64,000 nucleotides of DNA from Arenimonas sp049195245 (GTDB taxonomy: Bacteria > Pseudomonadota > Gammaproteobacteria > Xanthomonadales > Xanthomonadaceae): assembly GCF_049195245.1 (NCBI RefSeq), contig NZ_JBMIRR010000023.1, forward strand, positions 186,001-250,000. Direction: 5' to 3'. Below, one piece after another: positions 30,858 to 39,904 of the stretch. A program made the position numbers and the translations under genes. The notes below the pieces were generated by a model. It worked only from the letters and a program-made list of their open reading frames with translations, made no database searches and was not told where the DNA came from. Each line of letters starts with the position of its first letter. Positions within the stretch are counted from its first letter, which is position 1.

Positions 30858-31916
30858 ATGCCCGTTCCCGCCGAACACCTGGCCCGCCTCTTCCCGCTCG
30901 AGTCCTTGCGCCAGGAGACCCGCGACCAGCTGGCCCGCGAGGCCCTGGTGTCGGACTACTCGCGCGGCGAGAACGTGTTCGAGTCCGGCGACCTCGACGA
31001 CGACACGGTCTACCTGCTCGACGGCGAGATCCGCTGCAACTATCCCGACGGGCGCAGCGTGGCGCATATCGCCAGCGCGCCGCACGGACGCTATTCGCTC
31101 AACGATGCGGTGCCGCGCCGCTTCACCGCCAAGGTGTTTTCCGGCAAGGCGCGCGTGATGCGCATCGACCGCCGCTACCTCGAGAAGCTGATCACCTGGG
31201 ACCAGCTCAGCCGCGACGACAACTACCGTCACTTCGGTACCGCGCCGGGCGGCAACAACTGGGTGTTCCGCCTGCTGCGCAGCCAGGCCTTCGCGCGGCT
31301 GCCCACCGGCAACATCGAAAAGATGTTCCAGATGTTCGAGCCGGTGACGGTCAAGCCCAGCGAGATCGTGATGCGTGAGGGCGATGCGCCGGATTATTTC
31401 TACGTGGTGCGCGAAGGCACCGCGTCGATTTCCAAGTACCTCGACGGGGCGCCGCAGGTGGTGGCCTACCTGCGCGAAGGCGATACCTTCGGCGAGGACG
31501 CGCTGCTGTCCAACCTGCCGCGCAATGCCACCGTGCGCATGATGCAGGGCGGCCAGCTGATGCGGCTGTCGCGCGATGCGTTCGAGGCGGTGCTGAAGCC
31601 GCCGATGCTGTCCTGGGTGCTGCCGGCCGAGGCCGCGCGCCTGGCGCAGGCCGGCGCGGTGCTGCTGGATGTGCGCATGCCGGAAGAACACGCCCAGCGC
31701 GCCATCGACGGTTCGGTGAACGTGCCGCTCTACCGCCTGCGCGAAGACGTGGCCAACGTCCTGCCCTCGGGCAGCCGCGTGGTGGTCTACTGCAACACCG
31801 GCGAGCGCTCTGCCGCCGCGGCGTTCGTGCTGAAGCGCCTTGGCTACGAAGTCAGCGCGCTGCACGGCGGCCTGGGCGCGATGATCCGCCTGCTCGCCGC
31901 CAACACCCCCGCCTGA
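30858..31916 (+). CDS. Two cNMP-binding-like domains fused to a rhodanese domain
   Basis: A 352-residue cytoplasmic protein. The N-terminal cyclic-nucleotide-binding fold is degenerate (about 15-130). A second, better-kept one spans about 140-255, with GDTFGEDALLSNLPRNATVRM resembling the phosphate-binding cassette. The C-terminal rhodanese domain (about 260-350) keeps the catalytic Cys in VVYCNTGERS. There is no DNA-binding domain, so it is not a classical transcription factor. An inferred role is ligand-controlled sulfur transfer or signalling. It is followed by the large inverted repeat and faces rpiA. Confidence 0.85.
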   Translation: MPVPAEHLARLFPLESLRQETRDQLAREALVSDYSRGENVFESGDLDDDTVYLLDGEIRCNYPDGRSVAHIASAPHGRYSLNDAVPRRFTAKVFSGKARVMRIDRRYLEKLITWDQLSRDDNYRHFGTAPGGNNWVFRLLRSQAFARLPTGNIEKMFQMFEPVTVKPSEIVMREGDAPDYFYVVREGTASISKYLDGAPQVVAYLREGDTFGEDALLSNLPRNATVRMMQGGQLMRLSRDAFEAVLKPPMLSWVLPAEAARLAQAGAVLLDVRMPEEHAQRAIDGSVNVPLYRLREDVANVLPSGSRVVVYCNTGERSAAAAFVLKRLGYEVSALHGGLGAMIRLLAANTPA

Positions 31917-31928
31917 CGGGCCGCGAAA

Positions 31929-32026
31929 ACAGAGAAGAGAAAACATACCAGGTATATTTATATGTAACGTCCGGTTTCTGCCGGGCGCCGCATATAAATA
32001 TACCTGGTATGTTTTCTCTTCTCTGT
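31929..32026. repeat. 36-bp perfect inverted repeat (AT-rich) between convergent genes
   Basis: The left arm (31929-31964) and right arm (31991-32026) are exact reverse complements over 36 bases, with a 26-base GC-rich loop. Each arm contains GAAAACATACCAGGTAT, itself most of the 23-bp palindrome seen at 17087. The arms are much more AT-rich than the surrounding chromosome. It fills the gap between the rhodanese gene (stop 31916) and rpiA (stop 32043). It would form a very stable hairpin or cruciform and could end transcription from both sides. Confidence 0.9.
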
Positions 32027-32042
32027 CTACCGCGTTGGCGTG

Positions 32043-32693
32043 TCAGCGCCGGGGGCGGATTCTGTCGCCGATGATCACCTCGTCCGCCGCCCGCGCCGCG
32101 AACAGGCCCACCGTGACCACGCCGGGGATCTGGTTGAGCTTGGCTTCCAGACCCACCGGGTCCTGGATACGCCAGTTGTAGACGTCCAGGATCCAGTTGC
32201 CGTTGTCGGTGACCGCGCCCTCGCGCCACACCGGCTGCCCGTCCATCTCGGCGATCGCGCGCGCCACCAGGCTGCGCGCCATCGGGATCACTTCGATCGG
32301 CAGCGGGAACTTACCCAGCAGCTCCACCTGCTTGGCCTCGTCGATGATGCAGACGAAGCGTTCGCTGGCCTGGGCGATGATCTTCTCGCGCGTCAGCGCG
32401 CCGCCACCGCCCTTGATCAGGCGGTTCCAGGGGTCACACTCGTCGGCGCCATCCACGTACAGCTTCAGCGGGCCCACGGCGTTGAGGTCCAGCACCGGGA
32501 TGCCGTGCCCCTTGAGTTGGCGCGTGCTCTGTTCCGAGCTCGACACCGCGCCCTCGATCCGGCCCTTGAGCCGCGCCAGCCCGTCGATGAAGAAGGCGAC
32601 GGTGGATCCGGTACCGACACCCACCACGGTGCCGTCCTCGACGAACTCCAGGGCCTTTTCGGCGGCCAGCTTCTTCTGCGCATCGCGGGACAT
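32043..32693 (-). CDS. rpiA: Ribose-5-phosphate isomerase A
   Basis: A 216-residue pentose-phosphate enzyme that interconverts ribose 5-phosphate and ribulose 5-phosphate. Signatures are GVGTGSTVAFFIDGL, VSSSEQSTRQL, YVDGADECDPWNRLIKGGGGALTREKI with catalytic Asp and Lys, and ITDNGNWILDV-like text (VTDNGNWILDVYN). The start at 32693 (MSRDAQKKLAAEKAL) has GGAGA 8 bases upstream; a longer reading overlapping the EVE gene is rejected. The stop is 17 bases from the large inverted repeat. Confidence 0.96.
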   Translation of the reverse strand: MSRDAQKKLAAEKALEFVEDGTVVGVGTGSTVAFFIDGLARLKGRIEGAVSSSEQSTRQLKGHGIPVLDLNAVGPLKLYVDGADECDPWNRLIKGGGGALTREKIIAQASERFVCIIDEAKQVELLGKFPLPIEVIPMARSLVARAIAEMDGQPVWREGAVTDNGNWILDVYNWRIQDPVGLEAKLNQIPGVVTVGLFAARAADEVIIGDRIRPRR

Positions 32694-32710
32694 GGGGGCG
32701 GTCTCCGGGT

Positions 32711-33169
<459 letters not shown>

Positions 33170-33176
33170 GGCGCCA

Positions 33177-33758
33177 TTATCGCCCGATCGCGCGGTAGCC
33201 GTGCTCCGTCACGATGCCGTCCAGCGCCACGTCCCAGGCTTCGGTCGCAAGGGCCGGCAGTTCCTGGCAGCCGTAGCCGACACCGACCAGCCGCGGGGGC
33301 GCCGGCTGGTCCCGACGGAAGGCGAAGGCGCGGTCGTAGTAACCCCCGCCCATGCCCAGCCGGTGGCCGGCGGCATCGAAGCCCAGCAGCGGCAGCAGCA
33401 CCAGGGACATGTCCGAAGGGGCCAGGGTGGACGCGGGCTCGACGGCCGGCTCGGGAATGCCGTATCGATTGGGCGCCAGGGGATCGCCGGCGCGCCAGGG
33501 CGCGAAGCGCAGGCTGCCGTCGTCCTGCACCAGCGGCAGGCACCAGACCTGGCCCGACGCAAGACGCAGCTGAACGGCATGCAGGGGCAGTTCGCCGCCC
33601 ACGGCCCAGTAGCCGGCCACGTAGCCCGGTTCACGCAGGAGGGGGGTGCCGCCGAGATGGCGGGCCACGGCATCGGCTGCGGCCAGGCGCTCACCCGGCT
33701 TGAGCGCGGCCCGGCGGGCGCGCAGCAGATGGCGCAGTTCAGTGCGGGTGGGTGCCAA
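33177..33758 (-). CDS. fau: 5-formyltetrahydrofolate cyclo-ligase
   Basis: A 193-residue folate enzyme that converts 5-formyl-THF to 5,10-methenyl-THF with ATP. Signatures are an N-terminal RTELRHLLRARRAAL substrate segment, LPLLGFDAAGHRLGMGGGYYDR with the glycine-rich ATP site, and VGVGYGCQELPALATEAWDVALDGIVTE. I place the start at TTG 33758. The longer reading from 33815 would lie inside 6S RNA, and GGAGG (within the 3' end of 6S RNA) is 9 bases before this TTG. The 6S-fau order is the same as E. coli ssrS-ygfA. Confidence 0.85.
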   Translation of the reverse strand: MAPTRTELRHLLRARRAALKPGERLAAADAVARHLGGTPLLREPGYVAGYWAVGGELPLHAVQLRLASGQVWCLPLVQDDGSLRFAPWRAGDPLAPNRYGIPEPAVEPASTLAPSDMSLVLLPLLGFDAAGHRLGMGGGYYDRAFAFRRDQPAPPRLVGVGYGCQELPALATEAWDVALDGIVTEHGYRAIGR

Positions 33759-33764
33759 GAAGAA

Positions 33765-33949
33765 AATCCTCCGCCATGCCGATGCGGGCGAAACGACCTT
33801 GATCCCTGGGATCAAGTGGGTACCTGTGCGACGGCTTCAGGCTTTCCGCAACAGGGCGGACATGCACACCGCTATCACCGCAGATTCCCGGGTCGTGTTT
33901 ATGGGACAAGGCGAATGTTTTGCACGCTGTCGAACACGGCAGAGGACTC
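33765..33949 (-). ncRNA. ssrS: 6S RNA
   Basis: An RNA of about 185 bases between zapA and fau, its standard place in gammaproteobacteria. The 5' part reads TCCTCTGCCGTGTTCGACAG, like the E. coli CTCTGAGATGTTCGCAAG. The 3' part contains CTTGATCCCAGGGATCAAGG, like the E. coli CTTGAACCAAGGGTTCAAGG. The ends pair in a terminal stem (TCCTCTGCCGTG with CATGGCGGAGGA, G-T pairs allowed). 6S RNA mimics an open promoter and sequesters sigma-70 RNA polymerase in stationary phase. Ends are estimated to within a few bases. Confidence 0.88.
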
Positions 33950-33956
33950 AAGGCCG

Positions 33957-33962
33957 ATTATA
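33957..33962 (-). promoter_or_regulatory. -10 box of the 6S RNA promoter
   Basis: A consensus TATAAT on the minus strand lies 7-8 bases before the predicted 6S RNA 5' end. The -35 is not clear (ACCCAA at about 17-18 bases). Confidence 0.65.
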
Positions 33963-33990
33963 GACCTGCACCCTAAAAGTTGGGTGAACG

Positions 33991-34284
33991 TCAGCGCGGC
34001 GCGTCGAACAGGCCGTCGAGCTTGCGGTTGAGTTCGCCCAGGGTGCGGTTGAGGGCGACATCGCGCTGCTCGGCCGCCTGCTTGAGCTGCAGCAGCTCGT
34101 GCGCCAGGTTGAGCGCGGTGAGCACCGCCACCCGGTCCAGCGCCGCCATGCGGTTGCTGCCGCGCACTTCGCGCATGCGCGCGTCGAGCAGGTGCGCGGC
34201 CGCCATCAGGCTGTCACGTTCGTCAGCTTCGACGCCGACGGTGAATTCGCGGTCCAGGATCTTGACGTTGACCGGTTCGCTCAC
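33991..34284 (-). CDS. zapA: Cell division protein ZapA
   Basis: A 97-residue cytoplasmic protein that bundles FtsZ filaments at the division ring. It has the N-terminal beta strand region VNVKILDREFTVGVEADERDSLMAAAHLLDARM and a C-terminal coiled coil (about 60-95). The start is GTG at 34284, overlapping the stop of the upstream TIGR02449-type gene (GTGA), so the two are coupled. 6S RNA follows downstream. Confidence 0.93.
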   Translation of the reverse strand: MSEPVNVKILDREFTVGVEADERDSLMAAAHLLDARMREVRGSNRMAALDRVAVLTALNLAHELLQLKQAAEQRDVALNRTLGELNRKLDGLFDAPR

Positions 34285-34502
34285 GCGTTGTGCTCCAGCG
34301 ACTTGAGCCGCGTGATCATGGCTTCCACCCGCGAACGGGCCTGTTCGTTCTTGTTGAGCAGGGCGGCGCGTTCGGCCACCAGCTGTTCCTGTCCCTGGCG
34401 CAGGCTGCGGTTTTCCTCCAGCAGCCGGCGGTGCTGCTCGGCCAGGCGCTCGAAGCGCTCGGCCAGGGCCTGCAGCTGGGCAACGGGATCGGGAAGGCTC
34501 AT
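34281..34502 (-). CDS. Small coiled-coil protein, TIGR02449 type (ZapB-like)
   Basis: A 73-residue protein that is almost entirely coiled coil with Leu/Glu/Arg heptads (AERFERLAEQHRRLLEEN). It is the usual partner upstream of zapA in Xanthomonas and Pseudomonas relatives. A ZapB-like role in divisome assembly is inferred from position and structure. Start 34502 (MSLPDPVAQLQAL) has AAGGTGG just upstream; a 12-residue longer start at 34538 is less likely. Confidence 0.8.
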   Translation of the reverse strand: MSLPDPVAQLQALAERFERLAEQHRRLLEENRSLRQGQEQLVAERAALLNKNEQARSRVEAMITRLKSLEHNA

Positions 34503-34534
34503 CGCGGCCACCTTAGGCGGGGCAGGGGGTGGGG

Positions 34535-36841
34535 TCAATACGGCGCGGGAATGGCGGCGACCGTGCCGGGCTGCCAGCTGCGGATGAAGGCCAGGCAGCG
34601 GTGCGCATCGAGCGGCGGCGACAGCCAGAAGCCCTGGATCTCGTCGCAGCCCTGTTCGCGCAGGTAGCTCAGCTGCTGTTCGCTTTCCACGCCTTCGGCG
34701 ATCACGTTCAGGCCCAGCGAATGGCCCATCGTGATCACCGTGGCGGTGATCGCTTCGTCGTCCGGGTCGCGGGTCAGGTCGCCGATGAATTCCTTGTCGA
34801 TCTTCAGCGTGTCGATCGGCAGCCGCTTGAGGTAGACCAGCGACGAGTAGCCGGTGCCGAAGTCGTCGATGGCCAGGGTGATGCCCAGCTTGCGCAGCTC
34901 GTTGAGCACGTGCGTGGTCTGCTCGGCGTTCTGCATCACCATCGACTCGGTGACTTCCAACTCGATGCGGTTGGCCGGCACGCCCAGGTCGTGGATCAGG
35001 CTGCGCAGCATCTCCGGCAGGTTGCCGCGCAGCAGCTGCAGCACCGACACGTTCACGCCGATGGAAATCTCGTTCAGGCCGTGGCTGCGCCAGCGCTTGA
35101 GCGTCTGCATGGCTTCATTGAGCACCCAGTCGCCGATCTGCAGGATGAGGCCCGACTCCTCGGCCAGCGGGATGAACACCGTCGGCGGGATCTCGCCCAG
35201 TTCGGCGCTGTGCCAGCGCAGCAGGGATTCCACGCCGGTGATGCGGCCGTCCGCCAGGGCCATGCGCGGCTGGTACACCAGCCGGAACTCGCCGCGGTCC
35301 AGCGCCTTGCGCAGAGAGGCCAGCACCGTCGCGCGCCGGCGCGACTCGGCGTCCATGGTCTCGTTGTAAATCTGGTAGGTGTTCCGGCCCTCGGCCTTGG
35401 CCTGGTACATGGCCGTGTCGGCGAACTTGAGCAGGTCGGTCGGCACCAGCGCGTGGTCCGGGTACAGGCTGATGCCCAGCGACGGCGTGATGGAAACATC
35501 GTGCCGCTCGTCCACCTCCAGCGGCATCGAAAACGCGGTGAGGATCTCGCGCGCCATGCGCTCCACGGCCGGGATCGACTCCACGTCCTCCAGCACCACC
35601 GTGAACTCGTCGCCACCCAGGCGCGCCACGGTATCGGACGCACCGACGGTGGCCTGCAGCCGGGTGGCCGCGGCCTTGAGCAGGCGGTCGCCGGCGGCGT
35701 GGCCGAGCGAATCGTTGATGTCCTTGAAGCGGTCCAGGTCCAGGAACAGCACCGCCACCCGCGTCTCCTGCCGGCGCGCGCGCACGATGGCGCGGCCCAG
35801 GCGCTCGCTCAACAGGGCCCGGTTCGGCAGGCCGGTCAGCGTGTCGTAGTTGGCCAGGTAGCGCAGCTCCTGCTCGGCGCGCTTCTTGTCGGTGATGTCG
35901 TTGACCACGGCCACGAAGTGGCTGCGCAGCCCCATCGCGTCGCGCACCTCGCTCATCTCGATCCAGCCCAGGAACTCCTCGCCGTCCTTGCGCCGCTGCC
36001 ACATCTCGCCGGCCCAGTGGCCGGTGCGCTCGAGCACGTCGCGCACGCGCCGGTAGAACTCGGCGCTGTGCTGGCTGGAGTCCAGCAGCCGGCTGTTCTG
36101 GCCGATCACTTCCTCCTCGCTGTAGCCGGTGATGCGCGAGAAGGCCGGGTTGACCGAGATGAAGCGGAAGTCCAGGTCGATCACCGCCACCGCTTCGCTC
36201 ATCGAGCGCAGCACTTCCAGCGCCACCCGGCGCTCGCGCTCGGCGCGGCGGATGACGGTGATGTCGCGCGCGGTGCCGGCCATGCGCAGCGGGCTGCCGC
36301 TGGTGTCGCGTTCGACCACCTTGCCGCGCGAGCGCACCCAAACCCATTCACCGCGCGCGTTGCGGATGCGGTGCTCGGATTCGAACACGTCGGTGTGGCC
36401 GACGATGTGTTCCTGCAGCAATTTCTGTACCCGCGGCAGGTCTTCGGGGTGGATCGAATGCGTGCGCCAGTCGTCGGTGGACATTTCCTCGCGGCTGCCC
36501 TGGCCCAGCAGCTGGTTGGCGCCGAGCCGGTAGAGGCTGTTGTCGCGGATGTTCCAGTCCCAGAACTCGTCGCCCGAGCCCCACAGGGCCAGGTTCAGGC
36601 GTTCCTCGCGCTCGCGGATCTCGCCGAGCAGGGACGTTTCCTGGCGGCGGCGATGGCTCCAGACCCGCCACAGCAGCCAGCTCAGGAACAGGGCGATGAC
36701 GACCAGGATGACCTGCAGCACCAGCCCGGACGCGGGTCCGATGCCCGCCTGGGCGCGGGCCAGGCCCGGCACAAGGGCGAGGGCGCCGAAGGCTGCCGCG
36801 TGGACAGTCGGACCCCATGCCCCATTTCGCCACAGCGCCAT
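34535..36841 (-). CDS. Membrane PAS-PAS-GGDEF-EAL protein
   Basis: A 768-residue signalling protein: signal/anchor region (about 10-60 with a helix at 40-60), two PAS/PAC modules (about 80-205 and 210-330), GGDEF (about 340-500) and EAL (about 510-760). The cyclase motif GGDEF is intact. The RxxD inhibitory site reads GASD and so lacks its Arg. The EAL motif is ESL (GVESLLRW), with NVS, EVTES, DDFGTGYSS, KIDKEF and EGVES metal and catalytic residues kept, so phosphodiesterase activity is likely. Net activity cannot be predicted. The gene is monocistronic and divergent from the ygfB-like gene. Confidence 0.9.
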   Translation of the reverse strand: MALWRNGAWGPTVHAAAFGALALVPGLARAQAGIGPASGLVLQVILVVIALFLSWLLWRVWSHRRRQETSLLGEIREREERLNLALWGSGDEFWDWNIRDNSLYRLGANQLLGQGSREEMSTDDWRTHSIHPEDLPRVQKLLQEHIVGHTDVFESEHRIRNARGEWVWVRSRGKVVERDTSGSPLRMAGTARDITVIRRAERERRVALEVLRSMSEAVAVIDLDFRFISVNPAFSRITGYSEEEVIGQNSRLLDSSQHSAEFYRRVRDVLERTGHWAGEMWQRRKDGEEFLGWIEMSEVRDAMGLRSHFVAVVNDITDKKRAEQELRYLANYDTLTGLPNRALLSERLGRAIVRARRQETRVAVLFLDLDRFKDINDSLGHAAGDRLLKAAATRLQATVGASDTVARLGGDEFTVVLEDVESIPAVERMAREILTAFSMPLEVDERHDVSITPSLGISLYPDHALVPTDLLKFADTAMYQAKAEGRNTYQIYNETMDAESRRRATVLASLRKALDRGEFRLVYQPRMALADGRITGVESLLRWHSAELGEIPPTVFIPLAEESGLILQIGDWVLNEAMQTLKRWRSHGLNEISIGVNVSVLQLLRGNLPEMLRSLIHDLGVPANRIELEVTESMVMQNAEQTTHVLNELRKLGITLAIDDFGTGYSSLVYLKRLPIDTLKIDKEFIGDLTRDPDDEAITATVITMGHSLGLNVIAEGVESEQQLSYLREQGCDEIQGFWLSPPLDAHRCLAFIRSWQPGTVAAIPAPY

Positions 36842-36963
36842 TAGGCCCGGAGGTCCCCTGTATCAGTCCGTGCTATCGCACTCAGTGTAGGGGGGCACCC
36901 ACACCGCCACAAGCCGCCCGGCGCGGCTTGCTAGACTAGCGGCCTCCCCACGGCACCCTTCCC

Positions 36964-37515
36964 ATGTCCGAAGCCCAGCTGCCTGACCACGACGCGCTCG
37001 TCGCCGAACTCCAGGCCCTGGAGGCAGGCATCGACCCCTGCGAGCTGCACGGCTCGCTGTGCGGCTACCTGTCGGCGGGCGGCAAGCACGAGGCCGCCAC
37101 CTGGCTGGCCGCGGTCATGGCCGATCCGCTGCTGTCGGCGCCGGACGCGGGCGGTCCCATGGACCAGCTCTACCGCGCCAGCACCCGCCAGCTGGATTCG
37201 CCCGATTTCGAATTTGAAATGCTGATGCCGGGCGACGAGCGCCCCGTCAGCGAGCGCGGCGACGGCCTGGTGGCCTGGTGCCGCGGCTTCCTGGGCGGCT
37301 TCGGCCTGGCGGCCGGCGCCAAGCCGCCGCTGTCGGACGAGTCCGAGGAAGCCCTGGCCGACATCGGCCGCATCGCGGCCAGCGACCTGAGCTACGACGA
37401 CCCCGAGGCTGACGAGGATGCCCTGGCCGAAGTGGCCGAATTCATCCGCGTGGCCGTGCTGCTGCTGCACAGCGACTGCGTGCTGGGACCCCGGCACCGC
37501 CGCAAGCTCAACTGA
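36964..37515 (+). CDS. UPF0149/YgfB family protein
   Basis: A 183-residue acidic helical protein of the YecA/YgfB family, with ELHGSLCGYLSAGG near residue 30 and WCRGFLGGFGLA near residue 105. The C-terminal half is rich in Asp/Glu. It precedes pepP by 7 bases, the same neighbourhood as E. coli ygfB-pepP. Function is poorly defined; in Pseudomonas YgfB has been linked to regulation. A -10-like TAGACT lies at 36932. Confidence 0.88.
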   Translation: MSEAQLPDHDALVAELQALEAGIDPCELHGSLCGYLSAGGKHEAATWLAAVMADPLLSAPDAGGPMDQLYRASTRQLDSPDFEFEMLMPGDERPVSERGDGLVAWCRGFLGGFGLAAGAKPPLSDESEEALADIGRIAASDLSYDDPEADEDALAEVAEFIRVAVLLLHSDCVLGPRHRRKLN

Positions 37516-37522
37516 GGCCGGC

Positions 37523-38833
37523 ATGATCAAGCCCGCGGAGTACGCGCGCCGCCGCAAGCAGCTGATGCGCATGGCCGACCAGGATGCCATCCTGATCCTG
37601 CCCAGCGCGCCCCAGCGCGTGCGCAGCCACGACACCCACTACCCCTACCGGCAGGACAGCGACTTCTGGTACCTGGGCGGTTTCCCGGAACCGGAATCGG
37701 TGATGGTGCTGGTGCCGGGCCGAAAGCACGGCGAGTGCCTGCTGTTCTGCCGTGAGCGTGATGCCGGGCGCGAAGCCTGGGACGGCCCGCGCGCCGGGCC
37801 CGAAGGCGCGGTCGAGCGCCACGGCTTCGACGACGCCTATCCCATCGCCGACCTGGACGAGATCCTGCCGGGCCTGCTGGAAGGACGTTCGCGCGTCTAC
37901 TACCACTTCGGCCGCGACACCGAGTTCGATCTCAAGCTGATCGGCTGGGTGAACCGCGTGCGCTCGCAGGTGCGCCACGGCGCCCAGCCGCCACATGAAT
38001 TCCTCGAACTGGGGCACCTGCTGCACGAGCTGCGCCTGTTCAAGAGCGCCGCCGAGCTCAGGCTGATGCGCCAGTCGGCGCGCATCGCTTGCGAGGCGCA
38101 GCTGGCCGCGATGCGCGCCACCCGCGCCGGCGGGCGCGAATACGAAGTCGAGGCGGCGCTGCAGTACACCTATCGCCGCAACGACGCGGTGGCCGCCTAC
38201 GAGCCGATCGTCGGCGCCGGCGCCAACGGCTGCGTGCTGCACTATCGCGACAACAACGGCCCGCTGGCCGACGGCGACCTGCTGCTGTGCGACGCTGGCG
38301 CCGAGTACGCCGGCTATGCGTCCGACATCACCCGCACCTGGCCGGTGAACGGCCGCTACAGCGCCGAACAGCGCGCGCTGTATGACCTGGTGCTGTCGGC
38401 GCAGCAGGCGGCCCTGGCGCAGGCACGACCCGGCAAGCCCTGGATCGCCGGCCACGATGCCGCGGTCGCCACGCTCACCGAAGGCCTGCTCTCGCTGGGC
38501 CTGCTCAAGGGCACGCTCAAGGCCGCGCTGGCCAGCGGCGCCTACAAGAAGTTCTACATGCACAAGACCGGCCACTGGCTCGGCCTGGACGTGCATGACG
38601 TCGGCGAGTACAAGCTGGCCGGCGACTACCGCGAGCTCGAGCCCGGCATGGTGTTCACCATCGAGCCCGGACTCTACATCGCGCCCGGAACCAAGGGCGT
38701 GGCGGCGAAGTGGCAGGGCATCGGCATCCGCATCGAGGATGACGTGCTGGTCACTGCGCAGGGCCACGAGGTGCTGACCGAGGGCGTGCCGCGCGACGCC
38801 GACGCCGTTGAACACATACTTGCCACCCGCTGA
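37523..38833 (+). CDS. pepP: Xaa-Pro aminopeptidase P
   Basis: A 436-residue cytosolic metallopeptidase that removes N-terminal residues before proline. It has an N-terminal creatinase-like domain (about 1-170) with DSDFWYLGGFPEPES, and a C-terminal pita-bread domain. Metal ligands are visible in LLCDAGAEYAGYASDITRTWPV (two Asp), HKTGHWLGLDVHDVG (His), TIEPGLY (Glu) and IRIEDDVLVT (Glu). The start at 37523 has GAGG upstream. It is in an operon with the ygfB-like gene. In Xanthomonas I would expect ubiH next; an unknown secreted protein is here instead. Confidence 0.95.
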   Translation: MIKPAEYARRRKQLMRMADQDAILILPSAPQRVRSHDTHYPYRQDSDFWYLGGFPEPESVMVLVPGRKHGECLLFCRERDAGREAWDGPRAGPEGAVERHGFDDAYPIADLDEILPGLLEGRSRVYYHFGRDTEFDLKLIGWVNRVRSQVRHGAQPPHEFLELGHLLHELRLFKSAAELRLMRQSARIACEAQLAAMRATRAGGREYEVEAALQYTYRRNDAVAAYEPIVGAGANGCVLHYRDNNGPLADGDLLLCDAGAEYAGYASDITRTWPVNGRYSAEQRALYDLVLSAQQAALAQARPGKPWIAGHDAAVATLTEGLLSLGLLKGTLKAALASGAYKKFYMHKTGHWLGLDVHDVGEYKLAGDYRELEPGMVFTIEPGLYIAPGTKGVAAKWQGIGIRIEDDVLVTAQGHEVLTEGVPRDADAVEHILATR

Positions 38834-38843
38834 GGATCTCCCG

Positions 38844-39452
38844 ATGGCCGCCCTTCTTCGCACCGCCCTGATCTGCACGCTGCTGTTCGCGCCGGCCGCG
38901 GCATTGGCCGAGGACGCGAAGGCCCCGGCGGCCGAGGCGCCGCCGATCCAGATCGTCAACGAGGGTGGCCTGGCCGAAACCTACCGGCGCGACGGCGGCG
39001 ACTTCGCCAGCTATGGCCCGGACGGCAAGGCGCTGGTACCCACGCCCGAAGCCCAGGCGCTGCAGGCGCTGCAGGTGGCCGACCGGGTGGAGTTCATCGC
39101 GCTCGATGGCGCAGCCGGCGGCAAGGACCCGGTTCCGTGCCCGGCCAGTGACTGCGTCGGCGCGATCGCCGTGCTGGCCCGTGCGTCGGTGCAGTCCCGC
39201 GAGCACCGCGGGCTGGTCCGCGACGTGCTGGGCGGCTGGCTCGGATCGCCGGTCGAAAAACGCTCGGCCTGCGCGCCGCGCTATCGCCATGCCATCACCT
39301 ACGTCGCCGGTGGGCACGCCTGGGAAGTGCTGCTGTGCTTCGACTGCGGGCAGTACGCGATCTTCCGCGACGGCGCCGCCATCGGTCACGGCGAGGCGGC
39401 GCAGACGCCGGGCCAGGCCCAGCTCGACCAAGTGCTGGCCGCGCCGCGATAA
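38844..39452 (+). CDS. Exported protein of unknown function
   Basis: A 202-residue protein with a signal peptide (cleavage near ALAEDA, about residue 22) and no further membrane segment. Several Cys occur as CPASDC (about 105-110), a single Cys near 140 and CFDCGQ near 170, which could form disulfides or bind metal. The region ITYVAGGHAWEVLLCFDCGQYAIFRDG looks like a conserved core. It starts 11 bases after pepP and is probably in its operon. I do not recognise the family and assign no function. Confidence 0.65.
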   Translation: MAALLRTALICTLLFAPAAALAEDAKAPAAEAPPIQIVNEGGLAETYRRDGGDFASYGPDGKALVPTPEAQALQALQVADRVEFIALDGAAGGKDPVPCPASDCVGAIAVLARASVQSREHRGLVRDVLGGWLGSPVEKRSACAPRYRHAITYVAGGHAWEVLLCFDCGQYAIFRDGAAIGHGEAAQTPGQAQLDQVLAAPR

Positions 39453-39479
39453 GGGCGCGGCCCGCCCCGGGCGGCGGTG

Positions 39480-39904
39480 CTACATGTCGTGTTTCTGCAC
39501 CTCGAGGCCACGCGCGGCGTAGGCCTTCCAGCGCTCGCGCAGTGGCCCGCGTGCAGAATCGTCGGCGGGCACCACTTCCAGCACGCGCTCGAAGCCGTCG
39601 GGCACCGCCGCATCGCGCAGGTTCAGCACCAGCGGCCGCAGCGGCACGTCGTGCTCCGGCGCGGCCAGCAGCACCGGCACTTCGTCCTCGTCCTCGTCCG
39701 CGCCGACGATCTGGTGCGGCACGTAGGCGTCGGGATCGAAAGACCACAGCAGGTCGTCGAGCAGTTCGGCCTGCTCGGCCGAGGCGCACAGCACCAGCAT
39801 CGGCAGGCCGGCGTCGCTGGCCTTGCGCGCCAGCTCGCAGGCCAGCAGCAGCGGCTGCTCGCGGAAGCGCGGCTTGCCGATCAGGTAGAAAGTGGCGCTG
39901 GGCA

